Assembly: GCF_001613425.1 (NCBI RefSeq)
Contig: NZ_BDCI01000060.1
Location: forward strand, 1-39,739
DNA from: Nocardia vulneris
GTDB lineage: Bacteria; Actinomycetota; Actinomycetes; Mycobacteriales; Mycobacteriaceae
Length of the DNA stretch: 39,739 nucleotides
Reading direction: 5' to 3'
Shown here: positions 1 to 8,160 of the stretch, piece by piece
How positions within the stretch are numbered: the first letter of the stretch is position 1
Layout: every line of letters begins with the position of its first letter
Notes under the pieces: generated by a model
Seen by the model: the letters and a program-made list of their open reading frames with translations, nothing else
Databases searched by the model: none
What the model was told of the DNA's origin: nothing
Program-made: the position numbers and the translations under genes

Positions 1-397
1 CGACCCGCCCAGCAAAACACGCCGAGCCACAACCCCACCCACCCGAAACCGCTGACACCTCGCCAAGGAACTCTCGAAAACAGCACCACAGCCAGACGAC
101 CACGCCGGAACCCAGCTTCACGCACCTGACGTGCGCCTAAAGCCGGGAACCCCACCTAACGCGCCCAGCACCATCCACGTAACTCCCGCGGCAGGCACAC
201 CAACCCGAGCAAGTCACACTTCGACAGCCAGCCAACAAGCCCAAACGCAAAGTAAACCAAGCGACAGATAGCCCCGCGCCGACACGCGAAAGCCACACAC
301 CTGCACCACTTCTCGGGATCCACACCCCTTCTGGACGCCCAGAGAAGGTGTAAATCCCGAGAAGTGGTGCAGATGCGAAGAAGCGGGAGCGGCTACG
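1..397. other. Gene-free stretch with a long hairpin
   Basis: No open reading frame here has a protein-like composition or a ribosome binding site. The plus strand is visibly rich in C and A and poor in G up to about 300, unlike the coding DNA that follows. The only structure seen is the hairpin at 301-372, listed separately. The stretch could be an untranslated region, a decayed gene or the end of a gene whose body lies outside the window. Confidence 0.5.
301..372. repeat. Long hairpin with perfect 19-bp arms
   Basis: The arms 301-319 (CTGCACCACTTCTCGGGAT) and 354-372 are exact reverse complements. Pairing continues inward with small bulges (322-326 with 347-351) and closes with CTGG/CCAG (331-334 with 339-342) around a four-base loop. 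It ends 26 bases after the ppnP stop on the minus strand, so it may serve as its terminator, but there is no T-tract. The arms are unusually long for that job, and a dispersed repeat or MITE-like element is the alternative. Confidence 0.7.
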
Positions 398-679
398 TCA
401 GCGGTACTCGCACAGGTACGCCGTATCGACCGCCACCCGGACGTCGAACTTGCTGTCCGCGGGCACCTCGAACCGCTCACCGGCCGAGTAGGTCACGAAC
501 TCCTCGGCACCGGGCAGTTGGACGGTCAACGCGCCGGAAACCACGTGCATGATCTCCCGCTGCGCGGTCCCGAACTGGTACTCCCCCGCCGCCATCACTC
601 CGATGGTCGCCGGCCCGTCCGCCGCCTCGAACGCCAGCGACTTGACCGTGCCGTCGAAGTACTCGTTGACCTTGAACAC
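398..679 (-). CDS. ppnP: Pyrimidine/purine nucleoside phosphorylase PpnP
   Basis: This is a small single-domain cupin of the PpnP (YaiE, DUF1255) family, which cleaves nucleosides with phosphate to give free base and ribose 1-phosphate. The start was placed at the GTG at 679, giving 93 residues. The protein then opens V-F-K-V-N-E-Y-F, in line with the family's M-L-Q-S-N-E-Y-F, and GAGGAG sits five bases upstream. The GTG at 685 abuts the ribosome binding site and is unlikely. Family-typical segments are GVMAAGEYQFGT, the EIMHVVSGAL turn in mid-protein and the C-terminal YLCEYR. It lies 38 bases downstream of the MBL-fold gene on the same strand and may be the last gene of that operon. Length and motifs agree with the family. 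Confidence 0.9.
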   Translation of the reverse strand: MFKVNEYFDGTVKSLAFEAADGPATIGVMAAGEYQFGTAQREIMHVVSGALTVQLPGAEEFVTYSAGERFEVPADSKFDVRVAVDTAYLCEYR

Positions 680-717
680 CCACACTCCTCGATTCCGATG
701 AACGGCCAGATTACCGG

Positions 718-1428
718 CTAGGCGGCACCCGGCTTCTCGGGCTCACCGTGACCGGGGACGATCAGGCGGGGCGCGGGGTCGAGCAGGGATTGCGCCGTGC
801 GGCGGGTGAGGTCTTCGTCGTGGTTGAAGACGGTGGGCAGCGGCTGCGGGCCGACGGTGGCGAGCAGCGGGTGGCCGGTGACGAGGGCGTCGCCGCTGAA
901 CAGGATCTGCTGATCGGGCAGGAAGTAGGCGGTGTGACCGGTGGTGTGACCCGGCGTCGGGACGGCGGTGAACCCACCCGGCAGTGCGCGCAGGGTGTCG
1001 TCGTCGTAGGCGGTGGCGGTCGGAACCTTCATTTTGATGTGCCCGACCACCGCCCGCACCGTCTGAGCGACCCAGCGTGGCCCGCCCGGCGTGCGCAATA
1101 GTCCGACCATCTCGACCGGCGTGACCTGCTCCAGGTACTCGCGCCGGGCGTGCGCCGCTTCCGCCGCACCGGTGTACACGGGGACGCCCGTGCGACGCAC
1201 CAGCGTCGGAATCGCACCGATGTGGTCGAGGTGGGCGTGGGTGACCAGCACCGCCGCCAGATCACCGAGGTCGTGACCGATCTGCCGAATGGACTCGAGC
1301 ACATCGTCGGTATCCCGTGGGTACCCGGCGTCGACGAGGGTGACGCCGGAACCGTCGGTCACCAGCGACCAGTTGACGTTGGTACCCGCCACGACGTAGA
1401 CGGAGTCGGCAACCTGTGTGATGCGCAT
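718..1428 (-). CDS. MBL-fold metallo-hydrolase
   Basis: A 236-residue metallo-beta-lactamase fold enzyme. The zinc motif THAHLDH is at about residues 62-68. A second metal His lies in TPGHTTGH (about 158-165), the Asp in FSGDALV, and the last His in VPGHGEP close to the C-terminus. The N-terminal pattern (VVAGTNVNWSLV, LVDAGYP) is that of the broad glyoxalase II-like or lactonase-like group. The substrate cannot be told from sequence. Its ATG lies one base after the stop of the upstream FAH-family gene, which implies translational coupling and a shared catabolic role, perhaps thioester, lactone or ester hydrolysis in the same pathway. Confidence 0.88.
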   Translation of the reverse strand: MRITQVADSVYVVAGTNVNWSLVTDGSGVTLVDAGYPRDTDDVLESIRQIGHDLGDLAAVLVTHAHLDHIGAIPTLVRRTGVPVYTGAAEAAHARREYLEQVTPVEMVGLLRTPGGPRWVAQTVRAVVGHIKMKVPTATAYDDDTLRALPGGFTAVPTPGHTTGHTAYFLPDQQILFSGDALVTGHPLLATVGPQPLPTVFNHDEDLTRRTAQSLLDPAPRLIVPGHGEPEKPGAA

Positions 1429-1429
1429 G

Positions 1430-2368
1430 TCAGTGGTTCGCCTCTCCGATGTGATGTTCGATCACGCCGACCTCATCGATCTCCAGGCGCAGCCGGTCGC
1501 CCGGTCGCAGCCACTGTCCCAGTTCCATGCCACTGCCTCCGGGTAGCGTCCCCGTCGCGATCAGTTCGCCCGGGAAGAGTTGCTCGTCCCTGGAGGCGTG
1601 CGCGATCGCTTCGGGCACCGAGTATCGCATGGTGCGAGTGCTCGTGCGCGCCACGGTTTTCCCGTTGACCTGCACGCTCGCGGTCAGGTCGGCGATGCGG
1701 TCCAGCACGGTGACGTCGGTCACCGCGATATCGGACATCGAGGTGCGGAAGTGTTTGGACTTCTGCGGGCCGAAACCGGAGCGCATTTCGGCGAGCTGCA
1801 CGTCACGCGCGGAGAAGTCGTTGATCACCACGACCGCTGCGATCGCTGCCGCCGCTTCGCGGACGGTCGCGTCGCGCAGCGGCGAACCGAGGACGACACC
1901 GAGTTCCAGCTCGAAATCCAGTGCGGCACTGTAGGAGGGACACTGCACCGCGGTGCCGCTGGGTACCACCGTCAGGGCGTTGGACATGTAGTAGATCGGC
2001 TGCCGATACCACAGGCGGTTCGGGCGAAAGGGCGGAAACGTTCGGCGGGTGACGCTTTCGAACGCGGACGCGACCCGGTGCACCGCGGGCAGGAAGCGGC
2101 TCGCCATACCGCGCGCGGCGTCGATCGCATGCGTCTCGTAGAGCATGAAGTCGCGAAAAGACAGCGGGCACACCGGCAGTACGGTCGCGCCGTCGGGCAG
2201 GCCGAGCTGCTCGTAGCGGGCGAACTCGAACTTTTCGGTGTATCCGCGGGGCAATCCGAGGTCCGCCGCGGTGTCGTCGGCGGGCACCCACCCGGCACCG
2301 AAGTCGAGGTGCAGGTCGATGCGAGACTCCGTGCGGTTCAACGTCCGTCGGATCCGGCGCGGGGTCAT
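1430..2368 (-). CDS. Fumarylacetoacetate hydrolase (FAH) family protein
   Basis: A 312-residue protein of the FAH superfamily, whose members cleave C-C bonds of acylpyruvates or hydrate and decarboxylate ring-cleavage products. The catalytic metal-binding pattern is seen in LDFELELGVVLG (E-x-E) at about 140-151 and in the conserved INDFSARDVQ segment. Later come the K-S-K-H loop and the C-terminal GTLPGGSGMELG. Earlier upstream starts are open in frame, but the ATG at 2368 forms an ATGA overlap with the stop of the hydrolase gene, which is the convincing start. As second gene of a three-gene unit behind a TetR-controlled promoter, it probably acts on the product of the preceding hydrolase or its substrate. 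The actual compound is unknown. Confidence 0.88.
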   Translation of the reverse strand: MTPRRIRRTLNRTESRIDLHLDFGAGWVPADDTAADLGLPRGYTEKFEFARYEQLGLPDGATVLPVCPLSFRDFMLYETHAIDAARGMASRFLPAVHRVASAFESVTRRTFPPFRPNRLWYRQPIYYMSNALTVVPSGTAVQCPSYSAALDFELELGVVLGSPLRDATVREAAAAIAAVVVINDFSARDVQLAEMRSGFGPQKSKHFRTSMSDIAVTDVTVLDRIADLTASVQVNGKTVARTSTRTMRYSVPEAIAHASRDEQLFPGELIATGTLPGGSGMELGQWLRPGDRLRLEIDEVGVIEHHIGEANH

Positions 2369-3690
2369 CGCGCGACCTGCTCGGCGACTGCCAGGTGCTC
2401 GGCCAGAAACCGGATCGACAGCTCCATCCACCGGTCGGCGTGCCCCATGGCGCAGTGGTCGTCCCCTGCGTACAGCGCCAGTTGTGCCCGCGGCGCGGCG
2501 GCGGCGATATCGATCGAATCCCTGGTGGCGATCAAGGTGTCGTCGGTGCCGTTGATCACCAGCATCGGGATCTCGATGCGAGGGTAGTACCCACGCAGCG
2601 ACATCGCGGTGAGCCTGCGCGTCAGGTCCACTACGCTCGTGGCCCCGGTGGCGGACCGGAGGGTACTGACCATGATTTCGGGAAGGCCTGTCGCACTGCC
2701 GATCTGGAAGCTGCGATGGGTCGGTGCGCCGTTCGCGATCGCGACCCGCAACCGCCGGTCGGTCGCCGCCATGCGCGTCGCCCAATATCCGCCGAAGCTC
2801 AGACCCATCATCCCGAGCCGGTCGGCATCCACCCGGTCGTGCGCGCTCAGGTAGTCGATCACGGTGGTGTACACGTGCTCGGCGGCCGGCGCCAACGGCT
2901 CACGATAGGAGTAGGTCCCCGGCATCTCCATCACGAAAACGCCCATCCCCCTGTCGCGATGGGCCAGCACCGGCAGCATCGCCTCCGCCAGGGTGCCTTC
3001 GACACCATTGGTGACCAGCACCGTCGGCATCCGGTCGGCGCCCTGCGGAGTCATCAGATAGCCCCGGACGACGTCGTCGCCGCCGAGGGGAATCCGGACG
3101 ACTTCGACGTCCACGCCCATGGCCGGCGCCAGCGCGGTCACCAGGACTTCGCCGAGGCGATGCGAGGTTTCGTAGGCGCGCAGCCGTTGCGGCGTCCAAC
3201 CCGGCCATGCCGCGACGAACTCGTACACCATCGCCTTGATCAGCGCGTCCAGAGCCGTTGCGGCGGTACGACTTTCCGGATGGCGCGCGCTGAACTCGGG
3301 CACGGCGCGTTTCGGGGCGATCGCCCCGCGGTCGGCGAGGATCTCCACCGCGGGAGCCAGCAGCTCACCCAGGACAGCGGTATCGACGGCCGACGGGTCG
3401 AGCAGTTGCCGAGTCGACGGACCGCCGAGGGTGGACAGGGCCGCGTCGGCTACGGCGAGGTGCTCGGCGGCCACCGCCTCCCAGTACGGGGTCCACCGGT
3501 TGTCCGCGAAGGAGCGGCATTTGCTCAACTGCCGCTCGAACACGGTGCGTTCGATGCCGCCCAGGTGCGTGAACCGGTCGCTGAACAATGCGGGCAGAAA
3601 TCGGCGGGGACCGAGCAGTCGCGTCGCCCACTCGGTGGTCCGGGTCAAGGCGCACGCGCTGACCAATAGGCGCTCGGCAACCGATGCCAT
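2365..3690 (-). CDS. Alpha/beta hydrolase of the FrsA / C-C hydrolase type
   Basis: This 441-residue protein has a long helical N-terminal part (about 1-190) before a classical alpha/beta hydrolase core. The nucleophile elbow is GLSFGG at about residue 295. The acid is in VINGTDDTLI and the His in GDDHCAMGHAD near the end. The layout resembles FrsA (DUF1100) and 2,6-dihydroxypseudooxynicotine hydrolase-type enzymes, which have a large lid and hydrolyse C-C or ester bonds. It is the first gene of the unit with the FAH and MBL-fold genes, and its start lies 30 bases from a TetR palindrome. The promoter is shared with the divergent TetR gene, so induction by its own substrate is likely (inference). 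Confidence 0.86.
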   Translation of the reverse strand: MASVAERLLVSACALTRTTEWATRLLGPRRFLPALFSDRFTHLGGIERTVFERQLSKCRSFADNRWTPYWEAVAAEHLAVADAALSTLGGPSTRQLLDPSAVDTAVLGELLAPAVEILADRGAIAPKRAVPEFSARHPESRTAATALDALIKAMVYEFVAAWPGWTPQRLRAYETSHRLGEVLVTALAPAMGVDVEVVRIPLGGDDVVRGYLMTPQGADRMPTVLVTNGVEGTLAEAMLPVLAHRDRGMGVFVMEMPGTYSYREPLAPAAEHVYTTVIDYLSAHDRVDADRLGMMGLSFGGYWATRMAATDRRLRVAIANGAPTHRSFQIGSATGLPEIMVSTLRSATGATSVVDLTRRLTAMSLRGYYPRIEIPMLVINGTDDTLIATRDSIDIAAAAPRAQLALYAGDDHCAMGHADRWMELSIRFLAEHLAVAEQVAR

Positions 3691-3717
3691 CGCGGCCCTC
3701 CTTCAACTTTTCGACAA

Positions 3718-3741
3718 CTAAAGCAGTAGCTACTGCTTTAG
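3718..3741. promoter_or_regulatory. TetR operator 1 (24-bp perfect palindrome)
   Basis: A perfect palindrome whose core is AAAGCA-N8-TGCTTT (3720-3739). It lies 27 bases upstream of the hydrolase start and covers the expected promoter of the catabolic operon. The same geometry occurs again at 3767-3786, so both are probably sites of the divergent TetR protein. Confidence 0.8.
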
Positions 3742-3766
3742 TCAGCGTAAGGCCCGCCGCGAGACA

Positions 3767-3786
3767 AAAGCAATACTTTCTGCTTT
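3767..3786. promoter_or_regulatory. TetR operator 2
   Basis: The second copy of AAAGCA-N8-TGCTTT with the same eight-base spacing but a non-symmetric middle. It is 47 bases from operator 1 and 12 bases before the tetR GTG, where a bound protein would repress its own gene. Confidence 0.75.
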
Positions 3787-3798
3787 AACATCGAGGGC

Positions 3799-4401
3799 GT
3801 GACGGAACCGGACAGCGCAACGCCCAGACGCCGCCCCGGCGGGCGGTCGGCCAGGGTGCGCGAATCCGTGCACCGAGCCGTCCTCGAGGCCCTGATCGAG
3901 CACGGCGTGGAGCGAGTCGGCATCCCCGACATCGCCCGGCGCGCCGCGGTACGCGACTCCTCGATCTACCGACGGTGGGGCACCCGGGAGAACTTGATCG
4001 TGGAGGCCTTGCTCGCCTACAGCGAGGAGACGTTGCCGCCGCCGGACACCGGCACCCTGCACGGCGACCTGACCACCTTCGCCCTCGAACTCGCCGACTA
4101 CCTCGCCACCCCACTCGGCGGTGCACTCGCCAGATCCATGGCCTTGATCAGCGACTCCCCCGAGATCGAAGCCGCCCGAAACTCCTTCTGGGCGAACAGA
4201 TTCAGCAAGATCCGCCCGCTCATCACGCGCGCCGTGGACCGCGGCGAACTCCCCGCCGGCACCGACGCCCGCCAAGCCCTCGAACTGCTCATCGCCCCCC
4301 TCCACTTCCGCGCCCTGCTCACCCGCACCCCCACCACCCCCGCCGACGCCGACCAACTGGCCACCTTGGTGACCCGCGCCCTCCAGACCCCCGACCGGTA
4401 A
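3799..4401 (+). CDS. TetR-family transcriptional regulator
   Basis: A 200-residue regulator. An N-terminal Arg-rich tail is followed by the TetR helix-turn-helix at about 40-75 (GIPDIARRAAVRDSSIYRRW, then RENLIVEALL). The rest is the variable helical ligand-binding and dimer domain. The start is a GTG 12 bases after operator 2. No good Shine-Dalgarno is seen, so the message may have a very short leader. It is transcribed away from the hydrolase, FAH and MBL-fold operon and is the obvious local repressor of that operon and of itself. The ligand is unknown and is presumably an aromatic or acylated substrate of the neighbouring enzymes. Confidence 0.9.
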   Translation: MTEPDSATPRRRPGGRSARVRESVHRAVLEALIEHGVERVGIPDIARRAAVRDSSIYRRWGTRENLIVEALLAYSEETLPPPDTGTLHGDLTTFALELADYLATPLGGALARSMALISDSPEIEAARNSFWANRFSKIRPLITRAVDRGELPAGTDARQALELLIAPLHFRALLTRTPTTPADADQLATLVTRALQTPDR

Positions 4402-4479
4402 CGCCCGCAGCCTATTGCTGTGCGAGGCCGGCGGTTCCGCCCGAGGAAGATGCCGTCCGCATGGGTTCAGCGTCCACGG

Positions 4480-5070
4480 CTACTGAATCGGGCGAGGAAC
4501 GTTCTCGACGAACTGACCTTGAACGTTCCCCGCGGGGAGATAGCTGCACACCACGTAGCTCTCGAACCACCGGCTGCCCTTGCCGGAGGCGCGGGCGCAG
4601 CCGAGTTCTGCCGAGTTCTTCCACACCACCTGGGTGAAATGCCCTGTGTTGTAGTCGAAGTCGTTGTTGTCGAAGTTGTACGACCGAATCTCGTCGTACC
4701 AGGACTGCACCGCCTTGGCACAGCTGTAATCGAACGAACTGGAACTACCCGACCAGGCCAGGTTCTCGCCGAAACCGGATCCCGCGTTGCCCGCGTGGCC
4801 TTCCTGCAGCCCCTCGTACTGGCTGACCATCTGCGCCCGCTTCTCGGCCCAGTCCACCGCCTTCGCGGAAGCCGTCATCGCGGGCACACCGTGCCGTTGG
4901 CGGAGTTCATTGTGTTTGCCGAGACAGTCGGACTGAAACGCCGCGTCGGTACGGTCCGGGAACGCGGGCCGCGCGCCGGCCGGACCGGCAGTTCCCACCG
5001 TCGAGACCGCTACCGCGATGCTCACCGCCGCCCCGAGGGCGTACCGGGTCAGTGCACGAGATCGATGCAT
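4480..5070 (-). CDS. Secreted CAP-domain (SCP/PR-1) protein
   Basis: A 196-residue exported protein. A positively charged start (MHRSR) leads into a hydrophobic segment and an Ala-rich cleavage region near residue 33 (AGPAGARPAF), the pattern of a Sec signal peptide. The mature part is a CAP domain: KHNELRQRHG (about 52-61) holds the first metal His, GFGENLAW the Glu, and GHFTQVVWK and ELGCA the second His and the CAP signature. The end, NVQGQFVENV, is also family-typical. Four Cys in the mature part could form two disulfides. Function is extracellular and not predictable in detail; bacterial CAP proteins are linked to lipid binding or cell-wall roles. It stands alone between unrelated genes. 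Confidence 0.88.
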   Translation of the reverse strand: MHRSRALTRYALGAAVSIAVAVSTVGTAGPAGARPAFPDRTDAAFQSDCLGKHNELRQRHGVPAMTASAKAVDWAEKRAQMVSQYEGLQEGHAGNAGSGFGENLAWSGSSSSFDYSCAKAVQSWYDEIRSYNFDNNDFDYNTGHFTQVVWKNSAELGCARASGKGSRWFESYVVCSYLPAGNVQGQFVENVPRPIQ

Positions 5071-5197
5071 GAACGTTCTCCCGTCACCGCTTGTCGATGG
5101 TCCAGTCCGCCGGATTACCGCAGGTGCCCGGTGAAATTGTAGGTGAACTCGCCGCGGGCGAACGCAGCCGCGCGCAACCGTCCACAGCGGTGGCCCC

Positions 5198-5212
5198 TAT
5201 CGTCTGTTGGTG
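5198..5212 (+). promoter_or_regulatory. Possible -10 element for a leaderless start
   Basis: TATCGT at 5198-5203 lies nine bases before the GTG at 5212. That distance would put the transcription start on or next to the start codon. No Shine-Dalgarno is visible before 5212 or 5221, which fits a leaderless message. Confidence 0.35.
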
Positions 5213-8160
5213 TGCACGTCATGATTAGTGAGACCGGTCGGAACGGCGGTCGTGACGAGGACGCATCACCCCGGGCGCTCTTCGTGGCCAGGTTGGCGCA
5301 CTTGTGGGAAGCCGCAGGCAATCCCACCTTGCAGCGGGTCGCGACCGCGACCGAGGCCCGGTTGAAAGCGGCTCGCGCGGCGGCACCCGGTCAACGTTCC
5401 TCGATGCAGCGCATCAGCGACTGGCGGACCGGGCGCAATGTGCCCTCCCGCTTCGAATCACTGGATCCGGTGCTGGTCACATTGATTTCACTGGCCCGGC
5501 AGACCTCCGGACCCCTACCACCGGACCTGTCGAACCGATCGGCGTGGCGGCGACTGTGGAAAGCGGCCAGCGCGCAACCGGTGCGCCCCACCGTGCTGAC
5601 CACGCTGCGCCGCGACGTCCCCACGTTCGTCGGGCGCGATGCCGAGGTACAGCGGATCCTGGACGCCGCGGGACCGGATCGGGTGGTGTCCATCCACACC
5701 GTCGACGGCATGCCGGGCGTCGGGAAAACCGCGCTGGTCATCCGAGCGGCGCACCTGCTGTCGGACCGGTTCCCGGACGGCAGGTTCTTCGTCGAGCTGA
5801 ATTCGCACACTCCCGGCCAGGTGCCCGCCGATCCGGCGGCTGTGCTGGCCACCCTACTCACCGGTCTCGGCATCGCCCCGGGACATATCCCGGACACCCT
5901 CGACGCACGGCGCGACCTGTGGCGCGACCGGGTCGCCGGTAAGCGCATGCTGCTGGTTCTCGACGACGCCCGCGACCACGCTCAGATCGAACCCTTGCTG
6001 CCCGCGGGGCCCGAATGCCTCACCCTGATCACCAGCCGCCGCCGGCTCGTCGCACTGGACAGCGCTCTCCCGCTCCCGCTGGGCACCCTGCCGCCGAACA
6101 GTGCGATCGACCTGTTCTGCCGTCTGGCACAACGGAATCCGACGGGCGACGAACTCGCGGCCGTCGCCGAGATCGTCCGGTTGTGCGGCTACCTGCCGCT
6201 GGCGATCGTGCTGCTGGCCGGTCGGCTCGCCCATCACCCGGCGTGGACGCTGGCCGGCCTGTCCGCGGAGTTCCGCACCGCACAGGATCGGCTCGGTGAA
6301 CTCGACGCCGGTCAGCGTGCGGTGCGCGCCGCGTTCACCGCCTCGTACGAAAGCCTGCCGCCGGCCCGGCAACAACTGTTCCGCAGGCTGGGACTGCACC
6401 CCGGCCCCGATTTCGATCCCTTCGCCGTCGCCGCCTTGCACGGCAGTTCGCTCGCCGAGGCGCGCGCCGAACTCGAGGCGCTGTTCACCTGTCACCTCGT
6501 CGAGGAGACGACACCCGGCCGCTACTGCCTGCACGATCTGGTGCGCGAATATGCCCGGGCCCTTGCGATTTCGTCCGGCGAGGACGCCGATGCCATGCAC
6601 CGACTGCTGGACTACTACCGGGCGGCCGCCGCCGCTGCGGACCACTGGCTCACCCGCAGGCCGTGCCATGCTCGCGCCGATAACGCCTGTGCCGTACCCG
6701 AATTCGACAACGAGATGTCCGCGCTGGCGTGGCTGCGGCGTGAGCGGGCCAACCTGCTCGCCTGCCTCGACCACACCGCCGACCGCGATCCCCCGCGCAT
6801 GGTCGGACTGACCGAGGTGCTGGCGGAACTGCTGGAGCGCGAAGGTCCGTGGCCTTCGGCCCGGCAGTTGCACCAGCGCGCCGCAGCGGCCGCGGGCCGA
6901 CTGGGCAATCGGCTCGGTCGCGCCGACGCACTCACCAACCTCGGCACGCTCGAATGGCAGACCGGGAATTATGACCGAGCCTCGGACCTGCTCCGGCAAG
7001 CCTTGGCGCTGTATCGGGAGGTTGATTACGCGCTCGGTGCGGCGGACGCGCTGCGCAACCTCGGCATCGTGCAGTGGCAGACCGGAAACTACGATCGGAC
7101 GGCCGATCTGTTCCGGCAGGCCCTCACCCTGTATCAGGAAGCGGACTACCCGCTCGGCGAGGCCCACACCCTCGCCGGCCTCGGCGGCGTCCGCCGCGAC
7201 AACGGCGACTACGACCAAGCCACCCAACTGCTCGAACAAGCCCTCGATCTGTACCGGGACAACGGCTTTCCCCTCGGCGAAGCCAACACCCTGGCCAGCC
7301 TCGGCGGCGTCCGCCGCGACAACGGCGACTACGACCAAGCCACCCAACTGCTCGAACAAGCCCTGGCCCTGTTCCAGGCGGCGGGCTATCCGCTCGGCGA
7401 AGCCAACGCACTCGGCTTCCTCGGCAGCGTGCGCCGCGAGCTCGGGGACTATCGGCAGGCCGCGGACCTGTTCCGGCACGCGACAACACTGTTCCAGGAG
7501 ATCGGCCATCGCCGCGGCGAAGCCAACGCCCTGGGCAACCTCGGTCTCGTCCACCGCGACACCGGCGACCATGCGCAGGCCGCCGTTCTGCTGCAGCGGG
7601 CGCTGGCCGTGTCCCGGGAAATCGGCCACCGCATCGGCGAAGCCGTCAACCTCAACCATCTGGCCACCGTGCATCGCGAAACCCAGGACTATGAACAGGC
7701 CGCCGCACTCTCGCATCAAGCCTTGATCGTGTTCCGGGACACCGGCTATCGCATCGGTGAAGCCGAGGCTCTCGCCAATCTCGGTGCCGTGTGCGGAAAG
7801 ACCGGGCAGCACCCTCAGGCCGCGGAACTCTCCCGGCAGGCCCTGGCCCTGTTCCGTCAGATCGGTTATCGCGCCAAAGAAACCGAGGCACTGAACAACA
7901 CCGCGAAGGTGCTGCTGGCAGCTGGTGCGCCTGCCGATGCGCTGACGATGTTCGCCGAAGCGCTCGCCGTGGCTCGGGCTATCGGCTGCGAGATTCAGCA
8001 GGCGCACACCCTTGCCGGGACCGCTCGCTGCCACACCGCCCTGGGCGACACCACCACCGCGGCCACCCTGCTGCGCCAAGCGATCGATATCTACCGTCGC
8101 CTCAGTGCGCCCGAAACCGAAGCCACGGCAACCCATCTCGCCACGCTCCACCCTGTGTAG
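5212..8160 (+). CDS. STAND NTPase: helical N-domain, NB-ARC, ten TPRs
   Basis: This protein has about 982 residues. Residues 1-140 form a helical domain with an HTH-like segment (MQRISDWRTGRNVPSRF), as seen in actinobacterial STAND regulators. The NB-ARC ATPase follows: Walker A GMPGVGKT at about 166-173, Walker B MLLVLDD at about 246, sensor TLITSRR near 275 and a winged-helix part to about 480. From nucleotide 6916 to 8115 there are ten TPR units of exactly 40 residues each, starting GRADAL, GAADAL, GEAHTL, GEANTL and so on. An open frame extends upstream to 5143 but reads as non-coding. GTG 5212 is preferred for its -10 spacing, with ATG 5221 as alternative. The role may be signal sensing through the TPR domain, either regulatory or in immunity. 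No effector domain is recognised. Confidence 0.85.
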   Translation: MHVMISETGRNGGRDEDASPRALFVARLAHLWEAAGNPTLQRVATATEARLKAARAAAPGQRSSMQRISDWRTGRNVPSRFESLDPVLVTLISLARQTSGPLPPDLSNRSAWRRLWKAASAQPVRPTVLTTLRRDVPTFVGRDAEVQRILDAAGPDRVVSIHTVDGMPGVGKTALVIRAAHLLSDRFPDGRFFVELNSHTPGQVPADPAAVLATLLTGLGIAPGHIPDTLDARRDLWRDRVAGKRMLLVLDDARDHAQIEPLLPAGPECLTLITSRRRLVALDSALPLPLGTLPPNSAIDLFCRLAQRNPTGDELAAVAEIVRLCGYLPLAIVLLAGRLAHHPAWTLAGLSAEFRTAQDRLGELDAGQRAVRAAFTASYESLPPARQQLFRRLGLHPGPDFDPFAVAALHGSSLAEARAELEALFTCHLVEETTPGRYCLHDLVREYARALAISSGEDADAMHRLLDYYRAAAAAADHWLTRRPCHARADNACAVPEFDNEMSALAWLRRERANLLACLDHTADRDPPRMVGLTEVLAELLEREGPWPSARQLHQRAAAAAGRLGNRLGRADALTNLGTLEWQTGNYDRASDLLRQALALYREVDYALGAADALRNLGIVQWQTGNYDRTADLFRQALTLYQEADYPLGEAHTLAGLGGVRRDNGDYDQATQLLEQALDLYRDNGFPLGEANTLASLGGVRRDNGDYDQATQLLEQALALFQAAGYPLGEANALGFLGSVRRELGDYRQAADLFRHATTLFQEIGHRRGEANALGNLGLVHRDTGDHAQAAVLLQRALAVSREIGHRIGEAVNLNHLATVHRETQDYEQAAALSHQALIVFRDTGYRIGEAEALANLGAVCGKTGQHPQAAELSRQALALFRQIGYRAKETEALNNTAKVLLAAGAPADALTMFAEALAVARAIGCEIQQAHTLAGTARCHTALGDTTTAATLLRQAIDIYRRLSAPETEATATHLATLHPV
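7178..7364 (+). repeat. Recent TPR-unit duplication
   Basis: The 67 bases at 7178-7244 are identical to 7298-7364, exactly one 120-bp TPR unit apart, within the STAND NTPase gene. Identity over all codon positions, where other units differ freely, points to recent duplication or gene conversion between TPR units 3 and 4. Confidence 0.85.

Noticed and set aside
2369..2785. N-terminal extension of the FAH-family gene
   Set aside because: It lies wholly within the hydrolase gene and is Arg-rich; the ATGA overlap at 2365-2368 gives the natural start.
2395..3669. A 424-codon plus-strand frame opposite the alpha/beta hydrolase
   Set aside because: Composition is Arg/Gln/His/Gly rich without motifs, while the minus strand has the full catalytic set.
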